The position numbers and the translations under genes are program-made. A stretch of DNA of 34,620 nt from an uncultured Eubacteriales bacterium (GTDB taxonomy: Bacteria; Bacillota; Clostridia; Christensenellales; Christensenellaceae), in NCBI GenBank assembly GCA_900545085.1, contig UQXU01000010.1, forward strand, positions 1 through 34,620. Reading direction: 5' to 3'. Position 1 is the first letter of the stretch, and every line of letters starts with the position of its first letter. Below, in pieces: positions 33,285 to 34,620 of the stretch. The notes beneath the pieces are model-generated. The model worked only from the letters and a program-made list of their open reading frames with translations, ran no database searches and had not been told where the DNA came from.

Positions 33285-34247
33285 CTACAGCAGCTTCGGA
33301 ATCAAACTCTCAATTGCATCATTGGGTATTCCGTTGCTCTTCGCAACCATAACCATATTAACCGCTGAAGTCTCGCGCTGCTTGCCCACCAGATACGCCA
33401 TTACCGGCGATATAGAGAACATATCGTGCCTGGAATTCATGGAGAGAGAAATCAAATAATCGTCTCTCGCCTTCACAAGCTGCGCAAAGCTCCCTGTCTC
33501 GCGGTAGTATTCTATCGCTTCTGCGGGGTGATATTTACTTTCTGCAAAGAACGACAGCATCTCATCTTCGCTCATTTCAAACGCCCTGCGCATCATGGAC
33601 AGCGGAATATCGCCGCATTCCATAAGCGCCTTATCCAGCATATCCTTGCCGCCGCCGATTCGCTTTATTCTTATAACCGCAGACATATTCGCATAATCAA
33701 AGTATGCCGCATAATAAGAATGTACGAAGTTTTCTTTCACCGCTTCCAATCTGCGCTTTACTTCCTGCGAGTACGCTCTGTCCAGCGTCAGATCGACCAG
33801 AGATATATCAGGCCTGACAGTGAAAGCCTTATCCAGCTCTACAAGAGCCGCTGTCATCTCCCTGGGCAACGAACGGTACGATTTCTCTCGTATAACTTCC
33901 GTAAGAAACGTCGCGTTGATAGTGCCCGAAGGGACTATAGCATCTTCCGCCGATTTTCCAAGATATTCGGCCTTATATACACATTTAGCGTTATGATAAT
34001 CGTATTGCAGAAAGAAGAGATCTGTCACACTCGGATCGGGAGAGATTCCGCGGATAAACGCATATGCGTCATTCAACTCGCGGCTTATGCACTGTTCGAT
34101 CGGAGCTTCGGGATATCCGAAATCCCAAAGCTGCTTGAGCGCCGTCTCCGCCGTTGCGGCGGAGACCAGCAGCTTTATCTGATCTTTTTTAAGCAGCTTT
34201 TTCTCTCTCGACCTGACTCTCGTTGAAGCATAAGCATAACCGGACAT
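33285..34247 (-). CDS. atpC: V-type ATP synthase subunit C
   Basis: A 320-residue helical protein of the AtpC/NtpC family (subunit d of eukaryotic V-ATPase), the socket linking the central stalk to the membrane rotor. Recognised by YAYASTRVRSREKKLL at the N-terminus, LQYDYHNAKCVYKAEYLG (107-124), the three-fold repeated helical layout with a DYANMSAVIRIKRIG stretch, and VMAYLVGKQRETSAVNMVMVAK in two parts near the end, where the KQRE and N-x-x-x-V residues are conserved. Its ATG overlaps the subunit E stop by one base (TAATG), so translation is coupled. Confidence 0.93.
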   Translation of the reverse strand: MSGYAYASTRVRSREKKLLKKDQIKLLVSAATAETALKQLWDFGYPEAPIEQCISRELNDAYAFIRGISPDPSVTDLFFLQYDYHNAKCVYKAEYLGKSAEDAIVPSGTINATFLTEVIREKSYRSLPREMTAALVELDKAFTVRPDISLVDLTLDRAYSQEVKRRLEAVKENFVHSYYAAYFDYANMSAVIRIKRIGGGKDMLDKALMECGDIPLSMMRRAFEMSEDEMLSFFAESKYHPAEAIEYYRETGSFAQLVKARDDYLISLSMNSRHDMFSISPVMAYLVGKQRETSAVNMVMVAKSNGIPNDAIESLIPKLL

Positions 34248-34620
34248 TATTCTCCTCCAAACAACAGGTCGTGTACTCCCATTTCCAGCTTATCTCTCTG
34301 CTGACGCAATATAGACTCGAACGTGCAGCTAACCTGCATTCCTCCTGCGTTGTAGACAAAGCCGCCGTTCAGTTCTTTGTCCTCGCCTGCGAGCTTTATC
34401 CTTGCGCCGCTTTTTTCTTCAATCTGATCGAGCAGAGCTGAGAAGCATCCTGAATACAGCGGAGCGACTGTTATCTCTCCGTCTCCCAGCGAGGCGCAGT
34501 CTTCCAGCAGCTTCAGCATCATATTTGCGTATTCCTGCTCGCTTATTTTAGTCAGCTTGACAGCTGCGGCTGCAAAAGCCGCGTCTATCATCTCGCGTTT
34601 TACAGCGAGCTGAGCCTTGC
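34247..34620 (-). CDS. atpE: V-type ATP synthase subunit E (5' end beyond right edge)
   Basis: The frame runs off the right edge without a stop, so an internal ATG at 34589-34591 is not the start. About 123 C-terminal residues are visible. They begin in a helix ending KAQLAVKRE, followed by MIDAAFAAAAVKLTKI and the globular C-terminal domain, with YSGCFSALLDQIEEKSGARI and the GGFVYNAGGMQV turn. This is the peripheral stalk subunit E. Its position directly before subunit C fits the standard I-K-E-C-F-A-B-D order, so I and K should be just outside the window. Confidence 0.9.
   Translation of the reverse strand, partial: KAQLAVKREMIDAAFAAAAVKLTKISEQEYANMMLKLLEDCASLGDGEITVAPLYSGCFSALLDQIEEKSGARIKLAGEDKELNGGFVYNAGGMQVSCTFESILRQQRDKLEMGVHDLLFGGE

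Noticed and set aside
34592..34620. Treating the subunit E gene as complete with a start at 34591
   Set aside because: The same frame continues upstream as subunit E-like helix (KAQLAVKRE) to the window edge without a stop, so the gene is partial.
1..34620. CRISPR arrays, insertion sequences, prophage, tRNA or rRNA genes
   Set aside because: No regularly spaced repeats, transposase or integrase frames, or tRNA-like cloverleaf sequences were seen; almost all sequence is accounted for by core genes.

Overview
The window is a stretch of bacterial chromosome that looks like a member of the Bacillota (class Clostridia). Supporting this are a PolC-type replicative polymerase, the rpsB-tsf-pyrH-frr-uppS-cdsA-dxr-rseP-ispG-polC gene order, separate secD and secF followed by recJ, an ireB-ruvX-DUF1292 cluster, and a V-type ATPase operon. 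Together with a C_GCAxxG_C_C redox protein and non-mevalonate isoprenoid synthesis this suggests an anaerobe. Almost every gene is on the minus strand, so operons read from high to low coordinates. I see no tRNA, rRNA, CRISPR array, phage gene or insertion sequence.

Right to left along transcription: positions 34620-29094 hold a V/A-type ATPase operon (E, C, F, A, B, D), with E cut by the window edge and a terminator after D. A ClpP/TepA-like protease follows (28333-28977). Next is a unit driven by a good promoter at 28242-28270: a C_GCAxxG_C_C redox protein overlapping sbcD, then sbcC. After sbcC is a region rich in inverted repeats and a 97-residue protein I do not recognise (TTG start).

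Positions 21515-23158 are the only plus-strand genes: a secreted TasA/camelysin-like protein with a SipW-type signal sequence and a SipW-like (Ser-His) signal peptidase, closed by a terminator. Upstream is a 327-bp AT-rich divergent intergenic region with two palindromes. On its other side are a MoeA-like molybdopterin-binding protein with a C-terminal four-cysteine motif, a NifS/IscS cysteine desulfurase and an unlisted 47-residue cysteine-rich membrane peptide ending in a strong terminator.

Positions 18563-17343 hold ireB-ruvX-DUF1292 with its own promoter and terminator. From 17322 down to 4688 is the large housekeeping cluster: translation (rpsB, tsf, frr), UMP kinase, a small PASTA-like protein, undecaprenyl and phospholipid precursor synthesis (uppS, cdsA), isoprenoid synthesis (dxr, ispG), the RseP protease and PolC. 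A textbook promoter at 4632-4660 then drives secD-secF, which ends in a terminator before recJ (cut by the left edge).

Most of the window is conserved core genome. The parts most worth a second look are the TasA-like/SipW pair, the 47-aa and 97-aa small proteins, the redox protein coupled to SbcCD, the cysteine tails on the molybdopterin-binding and DUF1292 proteins, and the short PASTA-like protein between frr and uppS. I found no clearly new multi-gene system.
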